47,708 nucleotides of DNA, from the NCBI GenBank assembly GCA_017651225.1, contig JAGCDF010000037.1, positions 1 to 47,708 on the forward strand, written 5' to 3'. This DNA is from Bacteroidales bacterium (lineage in GTDB: Bacteria > Bacteroidota > Bacteroidia > Bacteroidales > UBA932). Below are positions 35,940-47,161 of the stretch, piece by piece; the first letter of the stretch is position 1, and each line of letters opens with the position of its first letter. Both the position numbers and the translations under genes were made by a program. The notes beneath the pieces were generated by a model that saw only the letters and a list, made by a program, of their open reading frames with translations, had not been told where the DNA came from and did not search any database.

Positions 35940-37426
35940 CGTGTTCTAGTGAGTTTGAAACAAAGATAGTAAAAAAATTTGAGCAGGAGCCCGATGAGCC
36001 AGGCCAGGATGAAATAGATGACCGTCACCGCCAGCAGCGGGAGGAAGGCGTCGAAGGTGCGGGCGCGGATCAGGTCGCAGGCGCGTGTGATGTCGATGAC
36101 GGCGATGTAGCCGACGATGGAGGTCCCCTTCAGGAGCGAGATGCATTCTCCCTGGAACAGCGGCAACCCGTTGCGGACGGCCTGGGGCAGGACGATGTTC
36201 AGAAATGTGTGTAACTTACTGAAACCCAGCGCGAGGCTGGCTTCCGTCTGGCCGCGGGGGACGGACTCGATGGAGGTCTGGAACACGTCGCTGGCGGCGG
36301 ACGCGAAGTTGAGGCTGAGGGCGGCGATGGCGATGGCCTTCGCGTCCCAGCCGCTCCCGGCCAGCACCACGTAGAAGAGGACGAGCAGGAGCACCAGCGG
36401 GGGAATGCCGTGCATGAAGGCGTCATAGCCTTTGGCGAAAGCCTGCAGGGGCTTGCTGCGGCCCATGGCCATCCAGCACAGCAGGATGCCCAGCAGGGAG
36501 CCGAACAGGATGGACCACAGCGTGAGCTGGAGGGTGGTGCGCAGGCCGTCGGTGATCATCTTCCAGCGCTGCTCCACGAAGAAATTCTGCTTGACGGCGC
36601 TCTTGACCTGCGTCCGCAGGCCGCCCCGGAACAGGAGGGCCTCGTCGTCCACGACAAAACAGCCCGGGCGCATGTGGAAATAGGGGTCGCCGAAGTCGAC
36701 CTGCATGCTCCGCTCGTCGGTGACGAAGATGCAGCCGCCGACCATGTCGGCCTTGCCCATCTGCAGGTTGAGCAGGCGGGAGGACATCTCGAAGAAGCGG
36801 ATCTCGCAGGGACGCTTCAGGTAGGCCGCAAAGCGCTGGATGAGCTCGATTTCGAGGCCCCGCCACTGGCCGCGGGCGAAGAAGGCCAGCGGGGGCTGTG
36901 TCTCGGTGTTGGCGTAGCGGAGGGGTTCCCCTTCGGTGTAGGCTTCGACGACGGGATAGCCGGCCGGGTCCGGGTCGTCCGGACCGAACCAGTAGGCGAG
37001 CATGCGGTCGTATTCGCCGGAGGCCTGAAGCTCCCGGAAGAAATCGTTGTAGGCGTTCACCAGGGTGGAGTCGCCCTTGCGGAAGGCGAACGCGGTGGGG
37101 TAGGCCGTCTGCAGGGTGAAGGATTTGCGTATCCTGAGGCGTCTGAGTTCGGATTCGGAGAAGGCGGTTTCGTCCGCGATGAGGGCGTCTATCTTGCCGG
37201 TTTTGAGTGCGTTGGCGCCGTCTGCCAGGCTGCCGTAGATGGAGGCTTCGAGGTCCGTGCGCTCGTCCAGCTGGATCTCGTAGATGGTGCCGGTGAGGGT
37301 GCCGATCCGGTGGCCGGCGAAGTCCTCCTCGCTCTCGATGGATACACGTTCCCCGACCGCCGTGCAGGCCGTGCAGGCCAGCGCGGAAGCCGCAAGGATG
37401 AAGAGCCATTTGGGGAGCGACGCCAT
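35936..37426 (-). CDS. Binding-protein/permease fusion of an amino-acid ABC importer (copy 1)
   Basis: 496 residues from the ATG at 37426; the open frame extends upstream across the promoter, so the earlier start is rejected. A hydrophobic N-terminus with several Cys (ALACTACTA) suggests a lipoprotein or anchor, though the lipobox is less typical than in copy 2. The swapped lobe order is the same: GHRIGTLTGTIYEIQLDE to GEYDRMLAYWFG first, then EPLRYANTETQPPLAFF to VDFGDPYFHM. A five-helix permease follows, with SIESVPRGQTEASLALGF and KGTSIVGYIAVIDITRACDL. The two copies probably form a heterodimeric channel with the shared ATPase. Substrate unknown; binding-lobe residues differ between copies, hinting at different ligands. 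Confidence 0.85.
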   Translation of the reverse strand: MASLPKWLFILAASALACTACTAVGERVSIESEEDFAGHRIGTLTGTIYEIQLDERTDLEASIYGSLADGANALKTGKIDALIADETAFSESELRRLRIRKSFTLQTAYPTAFAFRKGDSTLVNAYNDFFRELQASGEYDRMLAYWFGPDDPDPAGYPVVEAYTEGEPLRYANTETQPPLAFFARGQWRGLEIELIQRFAAYLKRPCEIRFFEMSSRLLNLQMGKADMVGGCIFVTDERSMQVDFGDPYFHMRPGCFVVDDEALLFRGGLRTQVKSAVKQNFFVEQRWKMITDGLRTTLQLTLWSILFGSLLGILLCWMAMGRSKPLQAFAKGYDAFMHGIPPLVLLLVLFYVVLAGSGWDAKAIAIAALSLNFASAASDVFQTSIESVPRGQTEASLALGFSKLHTFLNIVLPQAVRNGLPLFQGECISLLKGTSIVGYIAVIDITRACDLIRARTFDAFLPLLAVTVIYFILAWLIGLLLKFFYYLCFKLTRTR

Positions 37427-37435
37427 AAGTGAACA

Positions 37436-37443
37436 CAAAGATA
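37436..37443 (-). promoter_or_regulatory. -7 promoter element (TATCTTTG) for the ABC importer operon
   Basis: CAAAGATA on the plus strand, 9 bases upstream of the first ATG of the importer operon. The 5' leader would be only a few nucleotides. No clear -33 box. Confidence 0.45.
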
Positions 37444-37462
37444 GAAAATTTTCGGGGAGGCG

Positions 37463-37493
37463 CTTGCAGATTCCCAAAATATATCTATCTTTG
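37463..37493 (+). promoter_or_regulatory. Promoter of tRNA-Asp (CTTG - 19 bp - TATCTTTG)
   Basis: CTTG at 37463-37466 and TATCTTTG at 37486-37493 with 19-bp spacing. The start of transcription would be about 20 bases before the mature tRNA. Confidence 0.6.
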
Positions 37494-37522
37494 CATCCGC
37501 ATTCGAACAACGAAAGCACAAT

Positions 37523-37597
37523 GGTGTGGTAGTTCAGTTTGGTTAGAATGCCGGCCTGTCACGCCGGAGGTCGCGAGTTCGAGCCTCGTCCGCACCG
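37523..37597 (+). tRNA. tRNA-Asp (GTC anticodon)
   Basis: A 75-nt cloverleaf. Acceptor GGTGTGG (37523-37529) pairs with CCGCACC (37590-37596, one G-T pair), with discriminator G at 37597. The anticodon stem CCGGC/GCCGG encloses the loop CTGTCAC, giving anticodon GTC. The D-loop AGTTCAGTTTGGTTAGAAT and T-loop TTCGAGC are standard. The 3' CCA is not encoded (CTT follows). It is the only RNA gene seen and is transcribed alone. Confidence 0.95.
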
Positions 37598-37600
37598 CTT

Positions 37601-37636
37601 AAAACGCCTTTGCAGATATCTGCGAGGCGTTTTTTG
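37601..37636 (+). terminator. Intrinsic terminator after tRNA-Asp
   Basis: AAAACGCCT (37601-37609) pairs with AGGCGTTTT (37625-37633), enclosing the palindrome GCAGATATCTGC, and is followed by more T. It starts 4 bases after the tRNA. Confidence 0.85.
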
Positions 37637-37653
37637 TTTCTAGTACCCCAAAT

Positions 37654-37684
37654 TTTGTTACGAAAAGGATTTTCTTTATCTTTG
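37654..37684 (+). promoter_or_regulatory. Promoter of the polysaccharide export operon (TTTG - 19 bp - TATCTTTG)
   Basis: TTTG at 37654-37657 and TATCTTTG at 37677-37684 with 19-bp spacing is one of the best promoter matches in the window. The 5' leader would be about 37 nt, AT-rich and without visible structure. Confidence 0.75.
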
Positions 37685-37727
37685 TACGATTATATATAAA
37701 TCACGCGAAAACGATAGAATCAAGTAT

Positions 37728-40280
37728 ATGAGAAAAATTGCTTTGATTGCAGCTGCGCTGCTATGCTCCATTTCCCTCGCCTCGTACGCACAGATGTCTG
37801 ATGATCAGGTGATTGAGTACGTGAAGACGGCCTCTGCCGCTGGCAAAAGCCAGGAGGATATCACCAAAGAGCTGCTGCTGCGCGGCGTCACGCAGGAACA
37901 GGCCGAACGCATCAAGGCCCGTGTCCAGTCCGGCACCGCCGGCCAGGAAAGTGAAAACGCATTCGGCGAGGATGACGGCTTCGTGCGCAACTCCGGCGCC
38001 GGCAAGAACCTCCAGCGCGGCGGCACCTTCGAGTCCGAGTATTTCGACAACCAGCGCAAGGCGCAGCCCAAGAAGCAGTCCGGCCGCACCGTCACGGTGG
38101 ACAAGAACCGCGACCTGAGCAGCTTCGACCGACAGAAGAAGCTGCTGGACAAGAATGCCGACGACGAACTGGATTTGGGCCTGGACATGGACGAGACCTC
38201 GTCCAACCTGCAGATCTTCGGCCACGACCTCTTCGAGGGCGAGACGCTCTCGTTCGAGCCGAACGAGAACCTGGCCACGCCGGAGAGCTATCAGCTCGGC
38301 CCCGGCGACCAGCTGCTCATCGAGATCTTCGGTTATAGCGAAGGCTCCTACAGTAAGACGATTTCCCCGGAAGGGACCATCAATATCAGCCAGATCGGCC
38401 AGGTGCAGCTCGGCGGCCTCACCATCAAGGAGGCCAAGGAGAAGTTGCGCCGCGCCCTGGTGGCCAAGTACGCCACCGTGGGCGGCAGCAATCCGAATTC
38501 CACCGTCACCATCACCCTGCGCAACATCCGCACCATCCAGGTGAACATCATGGGCGAGGTGGTGACGCCGGGCACCTTCCGCCTGTCCCCGTTCGCCACG
38601 GTCTTCAACGCCCTGTATAACGCCGGCGGCGTGACCGAGAACGGTTCCCTGCGTGCCATCAAAGTGATCCGCAGCGGCGAGCCCTTTGCGACTGTGGACG
38701 TGTACGGCTACCTCTTCAACGGCCATTCCGACAGCGACATCACCCTCAAGGAGGGCGACGTGATCATCGTCCCGCCTTACGTGAACCTCGTGCAGGCGAC
38801 GGGCAACGTGAAGCGCCCGATGTTCTATGAGCTCGCGGAAGGGGAGACCCTTTCCGACCTCATCCAGTACGCCGGCGGCTTCTCCAGCAAGGCCTTCCAG
38901 GATGACGTGCGCGTGATCCGCCAGCAGGGCGCCGAGCGCCAGATCTACACGGTCCGCAAGAACGCCGCCGCCACCTTCGCGATGGCCGACGGCGACGAAG
39001 TGTTCGTGGGTGAGACCCTGGAGCGCTTCTCCAACAAGGTGGAAGTCAAGGGCGCCGTGTTCCGTCCCGGCATGTATGAGCTGGGCGGCGACATCGCCAC
39101 GGTCCGCCAGCTGGTCCGCGCGGCGGGCGGGCTGAAGGAAGACGCCTTCACCGGCCGTGCCGTGATCGTCCGCGAGAAGGACGACCTGACCTTCGAATCC
39201 CTGAGCGTCGACCTCGCGGGCGTCCTCTCCGGCGCGGCGAACGACGTAGTACTCCGCAAAAACGATATCCTGACCATCTCCAGCCAGAAGGAGATCTCCG
39301 ATCCGGGTACGCTGACCATCAACGGTATGGTCAAGAACCCGGGCATCTTCCCCTTCAGCGCCAACACGACGGTCGAAGACCTGATCCTGCTGGCCGGCGG
39401 TCTGCTCGACGGCGCTTCGACGGCGCGCGTGGACGTGGCCCGTCGCATCGTGGATCCGGCCAGCATGATGCCGACCTCCGAGGTCGGTGAGACGTTCACC
39501 TTCCCGCTCCAGGACGGTCTGGCCCTGAACGGCGGCGACCGCTTCATCCTGCAGCCGTTTGACATCGTGTCCGTCCGCCAGAGCCCGGGCTTCAAGCCCC
39601 AGAAGTTCGTCCGCATCGAAGGCGAGGTCGCCTTCCCGGGCGAATATGTGCTGCTCAGCGAGGGCGAGCGCGTCTCCTCGCTGGTGAAGCGCGCCGGCGG
39701 CGTGACCGGGCAGGCTTTCCTGCACGGCGCCACGCTGACCCGCGAGACCTCCAAGGAGGAGCAGAGCATCCAGGACGCCAAGCAGCGGATGGCCCAGAAC
39801 AGCACTTCCCGCGATTCCCTCCGTACGCAGCTGAGCAAGACCCAGTTGGGCAACAACTATTCGGTGGGTATCGAACTCGACAAGGCCGTGCAGAGCCCCG
39901 GTTCGGAGTATGACCTGATCCTGCGCGAGGGCGACCGCATCTTCGTGCCCGAGCAGCTCAGCACCGTGCGCATCAGCGGCAACGTGATGTATCCGAACAC
40001 GGTCGTGTACGTGCCCGGCAAATCGCTGGACTACTACATCCAGGCGGCGGGCGGCTACGGCCAGCGCGCGCAGCGCAGCAAGGTGCACGTCGTCTACATG
40101 AACGGCAGCTCCGCCGTGAAGAAACTGGGCAACCTGCATATTGAGCCGGGCTGCGAGATCATCGTGCCGACCAAGCCGGAGCGCAAGAGCATGAGCGCCG
40201 GCGAAATCGTATCCCTGAGCTCCTCCACGGCCTCCCTGGCCATGGTGGTCGTGAGCCTGATTAACTCGTTGAAGAAGTAA
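37728..40280 (+). CDS. Wza-like polysaccharide export protein with SLBB repeats
   Basis: 850 residues with a signal peptide (LLCSISLASYAQ). Residues about 20-170 are a low-complexity, charged region beginning MSDDQVIEYVKTASAAGKS. The polysaccharide export domain follows (YQLGPGDQLLIEIFGYSEG, TINISQIGQVQLGGLTIKEA, about 184-270). Several SLBB-type beta-grasp repeats come next (VNIMGEVVTPGTFRLSPF, ATGNVKRPMFYELAEGETL, INGMVKNPGIFPFS, ISGNVMYPNTVVYVPGK), to about residue 815. A C-terminal hydrophobic helix (TASLAMVVVSLINSL) follows. It would form the outer-membrane exit for capsule or exopolysaccharide. It is much longer than E. coli Wza (about 380 residues), as is common in Bacteroidetes. Two bases separate it from the chain-length gene. 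Confidence 0.92.
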   Translation: MRKIALIAAALLCSISLASYAQMSDDQVIEYVKTASAAGKSQEDITKELLLRGVTQEQAERIKARVQSGTAGQESENAFGEDDGFVRNSGAGKNLQRGGTFESEYFDNQRKAQPKKQSGRTVTVDKNRDLSSFDRQKKLLDKNADDELDLGLDMDETSSNLQIFGHDLFEGETLSFEPNENLATPESYQLGPGDQLLIEIFGYSEGSYSKTISPEGTINISQIGQVQLGGLTIKEAKEKLRRALVAKYATVGGSNPNSTVTITLRNIRTIQVNIMGEVVTPGTFRLSPFATVFNALYNAGGVTENGSLRAIKVIRSGEPFATVDVYGYLFNGHSDSDITLKEGDVIIVPPYVNLVQATGNVKRPMFYELAEGETLSDLIQYAGGFSSKAFQDDVRVIRQQGAERQIYTVRKNAAATFAMADGDEVFVGETLERFSNKVEVKGAVFRPGMYELGGDIATVRQLVRAAGGLKEDAFTGRAVIVREKDDLTFESLSVDLAGVLSGAANDVVLRKNDILTISSQKEISDPGTLTINGMVKNPGIFPFSANTTVEDLILLAGGLLDGASTARVDVARRIVDPASMMPTSEVGETFTFPLQDGLALNGGDRFILQPFDIVSVRQSPGFKPQKFVRIEGEVAFPGEYVLLSEGERVSSLVKRAGGVTGQAFLHGATLTRETSKEEQSIQDAKQRMAQNSTSRDSLRTQLSKTQLGNNYSVGIELDKAVQSPGSEYDLILREGDRIFVPEQLSTVRISGNVMYPNTVVYVPGKSLDYYIQAAGGYGQRAQRSKVHVVYMNGSSAVKKLGNLHIEPGCEIIVPTKPERKSMSAGEIVSLSSSTASLAMVVVSLINSLKK

Positions 40281-40282
40281 AC

Positions 40283-41425
40283 ATGGAAGAGAAAAACTAT
40301 ACCCAACCCCAGTACGTGGAGGAAGAATACGACGAGATCGACATTATGGAGCTGCTTCGCAAGCTCTTCAAGGAGTGGAAGCTGATCCTGAAGTGGTGCG
40401 GCATCGCCGCCGTCGTGGGTCTCGTGATCGGTTTCAGCCTGCCGAAGCAGTACACCGTCGATTCCAAGCTGGCGCCCGAGAGCGTGTCCAGGAGCGGTGG
40501 CGGCGGCCTGAGCTCCCTGGCCAGCCTGGCCGGCATCAGCCTGGGCTCGATGAGCACGGCCGACGCGGTCTATCCCGAGCTCTACCCGGACATCGTGAAC
40601 TCCACGCCGTTCATCGTGGAGCTCTTCCCGGTGCAGGTGGACTTCAAGAACAAGAAGGAGGTGATGACCACCGACTTCTATACCTACCTCAAGGAGTACA
40701 ACAAGGGTCCCTGGTGGGGGGGCGTCATGAAAGCGCCGTTCAAGGTCCTCGGCTGGTTCATGGGCCTGTTCCGCGAGAAGGAGGAGAAGGTGGAAGGCTT
40801 CGCCTCCCTGAATCCCAGGGAATTGACGCTCGAGCAGGAAAAGATTGCCAAGGCCATTCGCAAGAGCATCATGCTGTCCGTGGACAAGAAGACTTCCATC
40901 ATCTCGCTGACCGTCACGGCCCAGGACCCGAAGGTCGCCGCGAAGATCTCCGACGAGCTGATCGCCCGCCTGCAGACCTACGTGACCAATTACCGGACGG
41001 AGAAATCCCGTCAGGACCTCGAATATTACGAGACCCTCTATGAGGAGTCCAAGGCGGCCTACTTCGAGTCCCAGCAGCGCTACGCCAGCTACGTCGACCG
41101 CAACCAGGGGGTCATCCTCCAGCGCGTCAAGACCGAGCAGGAGCGCCTGCAGAACGAGATGAATCTCAATTACCAGCTCTACAACGCCTGCGCCCAGCAG
41201 CTGCAGACCGCCCGGGCGAAAGTCCAGCAGGAGACGCCGGTCTTCACGGTGATCAACCCGCCGCAGGTGCCGCTCCAGCGCGCCAAGCCTTCCAAGGTGA
41301 AAATCCTGTTCGTGAGCATCTTCCTGGGCGCGATGGTCGCCGCCGTCTGGATTCTCTGGGGTCGCGACATCATCGCGAATTTCAAGAAGAAGGACGAGGA
41401 GGAAGTGGCTCCCGCCAAGGCGTAA
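40283..41425 (+). CDS. Wzz-like polysaccharide chain-length determinant
   Basis: 380 residues. A cytoplasmic N-terminus ([17 protein letters not shown]) is followed by a first membrane helix ([20 protein letters not shown], about 33-52). A long periplasmic part with coiled-coil helices spans about 200-310 ([20 protein letters not shown]), and a second membrane helix lies at about 335-355 ([19 protein letters not shown]), preceded by the proline-rich [15 protein letters not shown] motif of this family. No tyrosine kinase domain is attached. It should control polymer length together with the Wza-like protein upstream. Its stop codon directly abuts the GTG start of uvrA. Confidence 0.9.
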   Translation: MEEKNYTQPQYVEEEYDEIDIMELLRKLFKEWKLILKWCGIAAVVGLVIGFSLPKQYTVDSKLAPESVSRSGGGGLSSLASLAGISLGSMSTADAVYPELYPDIVNSTPFIVELFPVQVDFKNKKEVMTTDFYTYLKEYNKGPWWGGVMKAPFKVLGWFMGLFREKEEKVEGFASLNPRELTLEQEKIAKAIRKSIMLSVDKKTSIISLTVTAQDPKVAAKISDELIARLQTYVTNYRTEKSRQDLEYYETLYEESKAAYFESQQRYASYVDRNQGVILQRVKTEQERLQNEMNLNYQLYNACAQQLQTARAKVQQETPVFTVINPPQVPLQRAKPSKVKILFVSIFLGAMVAAVWILWGRDIIANFKKKDEEEVAPAKA

Positions 41426-44295
<2,870 letters not shown>

Positions 44296-44299
<4 letters not shown>

Positions 44300-45132
44300 A
44301 AAAGATTGCCGCTCTGACGATGGTCCGCAACGACGACTTCTACCTGCGCAAGTGGGTGGCGTACTACGGCACCCAGTTGGGAAAAGAGCATCTCTATATC
44401 TTTTTCGACGGCACGGACCAGGTGATCCCTTCCTTCTGCGAGGGGACGCACGCGGTGGCCATCCCCAAGGTCGGCACGGATGTGGTGTCCAATGACAAGG
44501 GCCGGGTGGCCGTGATGAGCGCCAAGGCGGCGGAATTGTTCCAGAACGGCTATGATCTCGTGATCGGGACGGATGCCGACGAGTTCGTCGTCGTGGATCC
44601 CCGCCTGGGCCTCTCGCTGCGGGAGTACCTCAGCGCGCAGAAGATCGGTGTGTCGCTGTCGCCCCTGGGCCTGGATTTCGGCCAGAAGCTGGGGGAGGAG
44701 GGCGACATAGATGCGTCAAAGCCTTTCCTGCAGCAACGCCGTTACGCGCAGATCGGCACGCGTTATACCAAGTGCTCGGTTCTCGCACGGCCGTGCGAAT
44801 GGGGTTCCGGCTTCCACCGCGTCAAGGGCCATAATTTCCACATCGCCAAGGACCTGTATCTGCTGCATTTCGGCTATTTCGACATGGGGCGCATCCAGGC
44901 CCGCTTCGCCGACCCGTCCCGCCTGGCCCAGGGTTGGGAGAAGCATCTGAAGAAGCGTTCCCGTACGATCCGCTACTGCACGGACCTGCCGGCGCGCGAC
45001 TTCGGCCGCTGGACGCGTTTCGCACGCATCTGCCAGACGCTCTGCCGTCCGCCCTACGCGCTCAACAAGCCCGCGATGTTCGAGCTCAAGATCGTGGTGC
45101 GCATCCCGGAGCGCTTCCAGGATATTGTCTAA
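44296..45132 (+). CDS. Glycosyltransferase family 2-like protein
   Basis: 278 residues. The N-terminus AALTMVRNDDFYLRKWVAYY and FFDGTDQ, followed by the metal-binding GTDADEF (about residues 95-101), match the Glyco_tranf_2_4/GT92-like group of sugar transferases. FHIAKDLYLLHFGYFDMGR further on resembles the conserved His-containing end of this group. Soluble or peripheral, cytoplasmic face of the inner membrane. Its ATG overlaps the uvrA stop as ATGA, so it is translated with the export operon and probably builds the same surface polysaccharide. Donor and acceptor sugars unknown. Ends in a stop overlap with the convergent glycosyltransferase gene. Confidence 0.82.
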
Positions 45133-46028
45133 GCTTTCTTTTTTCGGGCGAGACGCCGCTCTTTCTTGAGCATCTTCTGCCTGAAATGAGACAGGAATTC
45201 CCGTTCCCACATCATCTGCTGTCGGGGGGTGGCGTGCACCTTGTAGTGCTCTTCGGAGAGTCGGATGACCTCGCGGAGGCTGTCCACCCGCTTTTTCTGC
45301 CCGGACGCAAGAATGAGGCTGCCCGGGGTGGGGTAGTAGTAATACAGGGGGAGGTTGAGGATGGTGGCGGTCTTTACGCGCAGCAGAACTTCGCCCCACC
45401 AGATTACATCTTCGTAGATGTCGATGGGCGGGAAGAGCACGTCCCGGATGGTCTCCGTCCTGTACAGGCAGCGCCAGACCTGGCAGTGCTTGACGGTCCA
45501 TCTGCCTTTCTGGCGAAGCATCCCCTTGATGGAATACTCGGACACCCAGTCGAAGATATCGTCTGCCTCCCGGCTGTCGATATCCGCCAGGCGATAGTGC
45601 TTGAAGGAGATGAGGTCCGGCTCCGGGAGATGCAGGGCGTGCAGGCGCAACAGCGTATTCCGGTAGGTGCGGTTGTAGGTGAAGGCAACGAGATCGCTTC
45701 CATCCCGCTCCGCGAAATGCAGACAGATCTCCATCAGCTGCGGATGCAGGAAGTCATCGCTGTCCATCAGCAGCGTGTACTCGCCGCCGAGGAGCGGCAG
45801 GGCCGTGTTCCGGGCGGCCGAGACGCCCCCGTTCGCTTTGTGGATGACGCGAAAACGCGGATCGCGTGCGGCGTAGTCGTCCAGGATGGCCCCGCTGCCG
45901 TCCGTACTGCCGTCATCCACGCAGACGGCTTCCCAGTCCGGGAAGCTCTGCGCCAGGAGGCTGTCCAGGCAGCGCGGAAGGAACGCTTCCACGTTGAAAA
46001 CAGGGATGATGACGGAGATGGCTGGCAT
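45129..46028 (-). CDS. GT2 family glycosyltransferase
   Basis: 299 residues, GT-A fold. ISVIIPVFNVEAFLPRCLDS at the N-terminus, VDDGSTDGSGAILDDYA (nucleotide-sugar site), NGGVSAARNTAL, and the metal-binding MDSDDF (about residues 88-93) are the standard family 2 motifs. A C-terminal region of about 90 residues ends in a strongly basic tail (RQKMLKKERRLARKKKA), probably for membrane contact. It should add a sugar to a lipid-linked or protein-linked glycan; specificity unknown. Opposite strand to the polysaccharide operon but likely related in function. A -7 box lies 4 bases before its ATG. Confidence 0.9.
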   Translation of the reverse strand: MPAISVIIPVFNVEAFLPRCLDSLLAQSFPDWEAVCVDDGSTDGSGAILDDYAARDPRFRVIHKANGGVSAARNTALPLLGGEYTLLMDSDDFLHPQLMEICLHFAERDGSDLVAFTYNRTYRNTLLRLHALHLPEPDLISFKHYRLADIDSREADDIFDWVSEYSIKGMLRQKGRWTVKHCQVWRCLYRTETIRDVLFPPIDIYEDVIWWGEVLLRVKTATILNLPLYYYYPTPGSLILASGQKKRVDSLREVIRLSEEHYKVHATPRQQMMWEREFLSHFRQKMLKKERRLARKKKA

Positions 46029-46032
46029 GACA

Positions 46033-46040
46033 CAAAGATA
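46033..46040 (-). promoter_or_regulatory. -7 promoter element (TATCTTTG), probably leaderless start
   Basis: CAAAGATA on the plus strand, ending 4 bases before the glycosyltransferase ATG at 46028. Transcription would begin at or beside the start codon. Confidence 0.45.
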
Positions 46041-46055
46041 GGGATTATTTTCCGA

Positions 46056-47003
46056 TTAACGTACCACGTAGCGGAAACTGCCCGGGCCGTCCACGACCAG
46101 TTCCACCTCCTTCGTGCAGCCGCGGGGCAGGGGCGGGAGCGGCACCTCGAAGGTGCATTTCTGCCCGCGGATGCTGCACTGTAATTCCAGAGTGGGGCGC
46201 GGAACGCCCAGCACGTCCTCCGGGGTGTCGTTGGGGTAGCACCAGAGCTCGATGCCCGGCTCCTGCGGGAAGTAGCCCACGTCGCAGGGGAGCTGGGCCC
46301 ATTTGGCGGCGTCGATCAGCTCCGTGGGACGGAACTCCTCCTGCCGGAGGATCTCGGCGGCGTCCGGCAGGTCGCGCAGCCGCACCTGCGGGTCTTCGAG
46401 CAGGTCGTAGCCGTCCATCGTGTTGGCGACTTTCGTGAGCACGATGCGGCAGAGCAGGGATTGGAGGCGGATCTCGCCGTCGTGGTTCTCCGTGGTGCAG
46501 AAGCCGCCCAGGATGGGCTGGGCCGGGTTGTCGTCGGCGAAGTTGAACGTGAGCTGCTCCATCGCGTCGTAGCGTTCCAGCGCCTTCTGGTTGAAGCGGC
46601 GCGGGCTGTTGGCGATGCCGACGAGGATCTTCTCGCCGGGCAGGGTGGGGAGCAGGATCGTGTCCTGGGGCTCCTCCAGCGTGATCTGGCGCTCCAGCGA
46701 ACGGAGCCCGTCCGCGCCGTAGACGAAGAGGTCGAGCGTTTTGACGGGATGGCCGTCCGCCTGCACGCGGATGCGGGTGAGGATGGAATCCACCGGGATG
46801 ACGGGCGGGTCCTCCTCAACGACGGGGAGGGGATCCCGCTGGCAGGAACCCAGCAGAGCCGGCAACAGGAAAAAGACACATAATAGGGCGCAATACGCGA
46901 GAGGCGACCCTGCACGGCGCAGAAGGCTGCCATGCCGAAACGGGTCAAACAACAGGTAGTGGGAGTGGCGTTGCCGGCTCCGGGGTTGGGTTACGTTTTT
47001 CAT
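46056..47003 (-). CDS. Predicted lipoprotein with fimbrillin-like (FimB/Mfa2-type) features
   Basis: 315 residues. The N-terminus carries an unusual basic extension of about 35 residues (MKNVTQPRSRQRHSHYLLF onward) before the hydrophobic signal and lipobox LLPALLGSC (about residue 54). The mature part starts with a Pro/Glu-rich linker, then VKTLDLFVYGADGLRSLERQ, ILVGIANSP and NHDGEIRLQSLLCRIVL. This matches the pattern of FimB/Mfa2-family tip or anchor proteins of Bacteroidales fimbriae, though shorter. A start further inside the extension cannot be excluded, but a good promoter sits just upstream of this ATG. Upstream of the GT2 gene by 27 bases on the same strand. Function inferred only from this resemblance. 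Confidence 0.65.
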   Translation of the reverse strand: MKNVTQPRSRQRHSHYLLFDPFRHGSLLRRAGSPLAYCALLCVFFLLPALLGSCQRDPLPVVEEDPPVIPVDSILTRIRVQADGHPVKTLDLFVYGADGLRSLERQITLEEPQDTILLPTLPGEKILVGIANSPRRFNQKALERYDAMEQLTFNFADDNPAQPILGGFCTTENHDGEIRLQSLLCRIVLTKVANTMDGYDLLEDPQVRLRDLPDAAEILRQEEFRPTELIDAAKWAQLPCDVGYFPQEPGIELWCYPNDTPEDVLGVPRPTLELQCSIRGQKCTFEVPLPPLPRGCTKEVELVVDGPGSFRYVVR

Positions 47004-47008
47004 GGTGG

Positions 47009-47040
47009 CAAATGTAGCCGGCCCCGGTCAACGCTCCAAG
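47009..47040 (-). promoter_or_regulatory. Promoter (CTTG - 20 bp - TACATTTG) for the fimbrillin-like gene
   Basis: On the minus strand CTTG (47040-47037), 20 bp, TACATTTG (47016-47009). Only 5 bases separate the -7 box from the ATG at 47003, again suggesting a leaderless transcript. Confidence 0.5.
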
Positions 47041-47095
47041 AACCTGTAAGATTTGTCAGGGGGTAATTGTGAAATAATTCCCGATTTTCCGATTT

Positions 47096-47133
47096 TGAAA
47101 AAAATCAAGCCCGCATTTTAAGCGGGCTTGATT
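47096..47133 (-). terminator. Intrinsic terminator of nqrF
   Basis: AATCAAGCCCGC, loop of 7, GCGGGCTTGATT (47103-47133): a perfect 12-bp stem, followed on the minus strand by a run of T. It lies about 28 bases after the nqrF stop. Confidence 0.9.
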
Positions 47134-47161
47134 CAAATTTGAAAGGTGTTCCGGCGGACCG

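Noticed and set aside
35961..35968. CAAAGATA near the end of the first permease-fusion gene as an internal promoter for copy 2
   Set aside because: It lies within coding sequence without a -33 box, and the genes overlap by ATGA, so a separate promoter is not needed.
37523..37597. tRNA-Asp as an integration site for a mobile element carrying the polysaccharide genes
   Set aside because: No integrase gene and no repeat of the tRNA 3' end was found, and base composition does not change visibly across it.
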